This document shows positions 59,216 through 64,000 of a stretch of DNA of 64,000 nucleotides, piece after piece (within the stretch, counting starts at the first letter, position 1; every line of letters starts with the position of its first letter). The DNA comes from Nyssa sinensis (lineage: Eukaryota; Streptophyta; Magnoliopsida; Cornales; Nyssaceae): assembly GCA_008638375.1 (NCBI GenBank), contig CM018051.1, positions 8,423,387-8,487,386 on the forward strand, given 5' to 3'. The notes below the pieces were generated by a model. It saw nothing but the letters and a program-made list of their open reading frames with translations. It was not told where the DNA came from and did no database searches. Made by a program: the position numbers and the translations under genes.

Positions 59216-62200
59216 TTAGGCAGCAATTGGAGGATCCTGCATGCATGAGAAAAGAGGCATCAAAACACCAGAACAGCAACTGAGCCTGAATTTACAGTTA
59301 CACCTCAAACACACACACACACACAAACGAGAAAGAGAGAGAGAGACTGGACTTGGGAATGAACAAGAATGTAGGAAAGCTAATGTTTAGCATAGTTATC
59401 AAAATCGTCATCCCGATCGTACGAAAATCGTTCACGTGGCAAGAGCAAGATCGTGGTAGGATCGTTTCACTCGTTGGACTAAAAAATCACCAAAACTATC
59501 TGGTTATTTAACGATTCAATACTAAATTTTGACAAGCATTGCTACATTTAGTTATTTAGAGAATTTTTTATGTTTATTTCTTTCAAAAGTTAATTTGTGT
59601 AATTTTAGAATTATGAAACTTACATTTTATAAGCAAATATGAATAGAAAATTGTAAATACATACACTTCAATATGTTAGAATACTTTACATTATTTATTT
59701 ATTTCAGACTTATTTACGATTGATTTTTAACAACTCTTTACTTTTACATATATACTTGGCCATTTTTTAAAGATTTTTGTAGGATCTTACGATTTTTGAC
59801 CCGATCCTACAACTCAATCCTATGAACCCCCAAATGACCCGATCCTACGACTCAATCCTACGAACCCCCAAAACGATCCAACATGGGATCCCGATTTTAA
59901 CATCCTTGATGTTTAGCCATATATTTAATAAAGTTCAACCCAATAAAGCTATTAACCCTAGAAATTGCAACATGCCTGATTGATTTTTCTGTGAAGCATT
60001 TGACAAATTTATATAGCATCCAAAAAAGACTCAACAAACAATTTTAGATCAATTGATTTATTTAGGTTAACTTTCAAGTAAATGACCAGCTATTCAAGGG
60101 AGTGGTGCACCAAGTTTAATGAAGACTATAGGTCTTTCAATGTGTATTGCCTTCCTTTATTTATATATACATAGCATGAAGAAGAAGAAAAGCAAAAACT
60201 AAATTAAGATAAATCACAAAGAACTGAGAGAAAAAAACCACCTTTGCGGTCAAATTTGATACAGCCAAATTCCATTTCTCTCTAGTTTTTGTACCTGCAA
60301 CCTGCCTAGCCTTTGCCACTTTAGTGAAAGCACCATTCAGCCAAGCTGCTCCTGCAGTCACATACCTGACCAGCTCCAAACATAGTTAATCATAGTCATC
60401 CTCATCATTATTAAGTAAAAAATTATTTGGCTTTTAGTGACACTTCAGAATCATGCTCAGCCTATCTGCCAAATACAAATAACTTGAGAATAATAAGGGA
60501 AGCTAGACTGATGACAAAGCAGGGCAGGGGCTGTGTAGGGCCAATGGATAAAAAAAAAAGTCAGGCCGATGGGTTCTCCTGATCCCTTTCGTGAACTACT
60601 AGTACATTGAGCTGAAACGTTAGACCACCTCAACTTGAGGTAATGATTCTGGTGAACCCAGATGAATTTGTTTTCTCCTCTAATCACCCACTTTCTTTAT
60701 TTTCTCACCCCTCTGGATGAACCAAATGGTGCAAAAGCAGAGATCTTAAATTTTTCCTTTTTATTCTCTTGTTGCATGTCCTACAGCATAATTTCAAGGG
60801 GAAGTGGTGGGGAAACCACTCCACTAAAGGGTTAGGAATTCATTAGTAGGGAGGAAGGTACTGGAGTTTTTTTTTGAAAAAAAAAAACTAGAAGTTGCCT
60901 TTCTAAATATTAGAATATCTGTGTTTCGGCTTCCTGCAGAAGCACTTAAAAAAGCAATCTCAACACTCCTTCCCTAAATCTACTTCATAAAGATGTGGTT
61001 ACATGGCATCTAAGATAGGCCGCCATATGCCAATAACCTTGGAAGTTCTGGCACACCCAACAAAGGCCCCCTACCTCCTGTATGAAGCTACATTAAACTG
61101 GCACTATTATAATTTGACAGCAGTCTATCACCATAATATTCTAAATCAATTAAACTTATTTCCTGCAAGTTTTTCCCCTATTTTCTGCAGGGTATTAGAG
61201 TTTTCTCTATAATTATTATAGAAACGGAATGAGAATATCAAGACCAATGCTTCCTAGGATTGCAAGACTTGATGCCATAATTGTTATTGAATGGCATTCA
61301 GTTATCATCAATATATTATGATTCCAATACAGACTAATTTTCAAAGTTTCATTTATCTAACAGGAATAATCGAGTACAAATAAAAGTCATTAACACATTT
61401 TCCATACACACCATGTCTCCCGACAAGGACAATTCCTTAACCCAAATAAATTAAGCAGATAAATTCGATATTTCATTTTTCATAAGGTTTACGCAGAATA
61501 TCCAGATACAGGATGTCAAGATGTGACAGACACAAATTGGCAGGTTTGTTACTGGGAAATTCTCTCCCAAAACCTTTGATTCAATCAAGATCCCAGCCCT
61601 GGATTCATGTCACAAGTATCAGACAGAGTGACAGACAGGAATGATGGCTTTTGTTTGTCCTTCTGAGACAACTGACTCTTGTGATAAACTTTGTAGTGCT
61701 TTCAGCAACATTCTTTTAATGCAATGAGCAGTTGCCTCAGGAAGTGGAATGCAATAAACTAAATGCAGAATATCAAGGAAATGCAAAACAGAAAACCAGA
61801 TGACAGTGTTACGGGAATTTTTTTTCATACCTGCTTGATTTGACAGCTGATCCGGTATCATTTAGTTTTCTCTCTGCCACCATCAATGCTGCCATTGTTT
61901 TATCTGACACTTGAAGCCTTTGATCCACAGACTTCATTTTCTCATTCACCACCGATATACCAACTGTTAATTTCTCAGTAAGCCCAACTCTCCTGTCAAA
62001 GGAAACGACTGTGGCAGATGCACCAGCTGTCAACCGATGTTTCTCATCAAATGCTTTAGCCTTGTTCACAGCATCTTGTCCAATAGCCGAACTTTTTGCC
62101 AGCATACTTGAAACAACATCTTGTGCTTTAGTTACATACACTCTTCCATTGCTAGTAGAACTAGTTTTGGCCTGCTGGCATAGACAGATTATCCTAAGCC

Positions 62201-62860
62201 CAAGGTCATAAAATCAATATCATGAATTTAAGGTGTCAACAGAGTAGAAGCCAGAAATAATTTGCGTAAAATTCCAAAGGTGACATCATAGATCATTCTA
62301 GGCATCAAATCCAGGCTGTCATATCAAAGAAGGGGGTGGGTGGTGGTGGGCCACATCTTGTGATAAGTCTATGTTCCTTGATGAGAAAACAGTCACAATC
62401 CAGTCCACAGGTTCTTTCTGAGAGGTATCCGAAAGGTATTTATGAGCAGAGAAGTAAATTCTAGTACTGAGATCATCCATTTGGATCAATAATCTAGCCT
62501 GAAACAAAGCTTTCTCAAGATGTGGAATCCAACAAGTCACATGCTTTTTTTTGTTGTGCAACACAATTGTTTCCCTGCATTTTTTAGTTGTGTAATATGG
62601 CCAGAAAATAAGCAAGATCTCTGTTGGTGCATTATATTACCTCAGCATTTGGTGAAACATTTTCAGGAGCCAAGCTCACAGCATTGTCCACCATCTTTAT
62701 TTCCTACATTAATTGCACTCAAGAGTCAAGAATATAATTTTGATTACAGAACTTGAAAATAGACCTCAGAAATAGTGAATGGAGTTACCCAAGTCTCAGC
62801 TTTTGGTGCATAGTTTTCAGCAGGAGTTATACTAACATTCTGATCTACTATTGTTGCACC
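59216..62860 (-). CDS. BPA1-like protein (binding partner of ACD11, RRM family), 3' part only
   Basis: Exons on minus: 62789-62860 (or 62765-62860), 62641-62703, 61831-62172, 60242-60365, 59216-59236, all in phase and ending with TAA. The first visible exon starts GATIVDQNVSITPAENYAPK, the last strand of the N-terminal RRM and linker; earlier RRM exons lie beyond the window. Exon 61831-62172 encodes the family's helical C-terminal region (DAVNKAKAFDEKHRLTAGAS, SVVNEKMKSVDQRLQVSDKT), then YVTAGAAWLNGAFTKVAKAR. In Arabidopsis BPA1 binds the lipid-transfer protein ACD11, which restrains cell death; relatives are called VIP1-like RRM proteins. The short end DPPIAA is coded by its own 21-nt exon. 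Exon 62641-62703 resembles the exon before it. Confidence 0.9.
59392..59908. mobile_element. Mutator-type MITE, 517 bp, with 9-bp target duplication, in the last intron of the BPA1-like gene
   Basis: ATGTTTAGC lies exactly at both sides (59383-59391 and 59909-59917). The ends are imperfect inverted repeats sharing AAAATCG and a CCCGAT/ATCGGG block. GATCCTACGA motifs are repeated inside. A 9-bp duplication points to the Mutator superfamily. It has no coding capacity, and the host splice sites are intact. Confidence 0.85.
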
Positions 62861-64000
62861 CTGCAAAATACAAACCAAATATACAATTTTCACTCTTGAG
62901 AGGCAAAAGGTTCCACATGTGTTTGCTTGTATAAAATAGAGAAAGATCCCCAATCACATGTTCAACAAGAACATAAGGCCTTAACAGTTTAAAAACAAAT
63001 AAATGAATTAGTACACAGCCCTATGAGAATAATTGTCCATTATGATGATGTCCTATTCAAAGAGCCCCAAAAGAATTCTAGGCAACAAACAGGGAAACTC
63101 AAGGCGAGATAAGGTTTTGTAGCACATTTCTAAACTTAAAGGGGAGCACTTTAAAGCTCAGAAAAGGCCCAAATCCATATAAATGGTAGAAATCAAAACT
63201 TTTTCAATTGCTAGACAAGAAACATATTACACCACCATATAAGCTCCATATTAACAATAGTTGACAAATGCAATGTAGTCGTTGTCATATGTCATGCTCA
63301 TATAAACATAGCAATACATTCCATCACACTATATCTTATAGTTTGGCTCCATCAGGGAAGACACATCTAAAGCATTTAATCTCAATATTGTTCAAACAAT
63401 TCATACCAAATTGAAGTCCCGAGTGTCCAGGAATTAAAATGGATCATGACTTAAAATCATTGGGGTCTTAAACATCAAATCATGCTTCAATCGTAACACC
63501 AGTAAATAACTCCTAGAACATTGAAGTGTAATGACTTAACTAATTGTTTCACCGTGAACAAAAGAGCAAAGTTCTAAAACTTCCATACAGATATCATTTA
63601 AAAGAATATGACCTCCTTTTTTTCTCATTTCTACATGTCAATACTTCGCTGTATTTTGATTTTATATTTGCGTCGCACTACAAGGCAATAATCCTATACT
63701 AGTATCAACTTACCTTTCTAAGACTAGTGAGTAGTGACACACCATTGACCACTAAATTTTAAATGCTTGAACACAACCAAAAGGAAGGACCAATTCTAGT
63801 CAAACCAATTTTTCACTTTAGTAACAATTCTTTACCATTAAATCCTTTTTTCATTTTTATTAAAATAAAGGCCATGTTTTTTAGCAGGAGTCAAGAAACT
63901 ACAAAGGATGAAAACGAAGAAAATAGATCAGTTAACTAGTTAAGTCATTGTTCCTCAAAAATAATTCTCCTTGGCTATGCTATTTATATTAAAGAATAAA
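62861..64000 (-). other. Intron or upstream part of the BPA1-like gene
   Basis: The intron before the first visible exon has its acceptor TTTTGCAG at 62861. I looked for the RRM exons up to the window end and did not find them, so the rest is read as intron. Confidence 0.6.

Noticed and set aside
1..64000. tRNA, rRNA, snRNA or CRISPR features
   Set aside because: I looked for tRNA B-box motifs and repeat-spacer arrays. The only tRNA-related signal is the primer-binding site at 29890, and no regular spacer array exists.
1..64000. A pararetrovirus or other viral insertion
   Set aside because: No coat, movement or viral polymerase motif; the RT piece at 14179 fits Ty3/Gypsy.

Overview
This is 64 kb of nuclear DNA from a flowering plant, most likely a woody eudicot. 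It is AT-rich, has long intergenic spans of decayed transposable elements, and carries intron-rich genes of plant-specific type plus a MIR166 locus. I cannot name the species. All five genes read on the minus strand.

Left edge (1-5120): a chain of three related PIF/Harbinger-type transposons. The first (1-2754, cut by the window edge) carries the end of a DDE transposase and an ORF1 with a NAM-associated C-terminus, converging tail to tail; each is broken by an in-frame stop. Two deletion derivatives (2755-3986 and 3990-5117) follow in inverted orientation around one shared TTA, forming a palindrome of about 2.3 kb.

6.1-11.2 kb: a nine-exon glycoside hydrolase family 3 exo-beta-glucanase/beta-glucosidase gene. 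It is complete except for two single-base insertions in exon 1, and it has one GC-AG intron. 11.2-22.7 kb is intergenic, with a Ty3/Gypsy remnant (RT motif readable), a small MITE and several tandem duplications.

22.7-26 kb: an intact intronless gene for a 1046-residue four-C2-domain membrane protein of the MCTP/FTIP/QUIRKY family, closest in layout to MCTP16; such proteins act at ER-plasma membrane contacts and plasmodesmata. 26-42 kb is mainly intergenic, with at least two solo LTRs flanked by target-site duplications (31222-31925; 39720-40031), and a MIR166 gene at 36.4 kb whose 21-nt mature sequence lies on the 3' arm of a well-paired hairpin. miR166 represses HD-ZIP III transcription factors, which control leaf polarity, meristem and vasculature.

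42.2-53.6 kb: a ten-coding-exon gene for an IBTK-like protein (ankyrin repeats, RCC1 repeats, BTB-tail-like helices). Its introns hold a plastid-type group II intron fragment, two LINE/SINE tails, a tandem duplication and a 19-nt G run. 53.6-59.2 kb is intergenic and holds a well-preserved 1473-bp solo LTR (54997-56469) with a GC-rich minisatellite upstream of its TATA box.

59.2 kb to the right edge: the 3' exons of a BPA1-like (binding partner of ACD11) RRM-protein gene, whose N-terminal RRM exons lie beyond the window. An intron contains a Mutator-type MITE with a perfect 9-bp target-site duplication.

The genes are not functionally clustered. I see no new multi-gene system; the most notable items are the inverted Harbinger pair, the MIR166 locus, the solo LTRs with minisatellite-bearing U3 regions, the frameshifted GH3 gene and a possible exon duplication in the BPA1-like gene.
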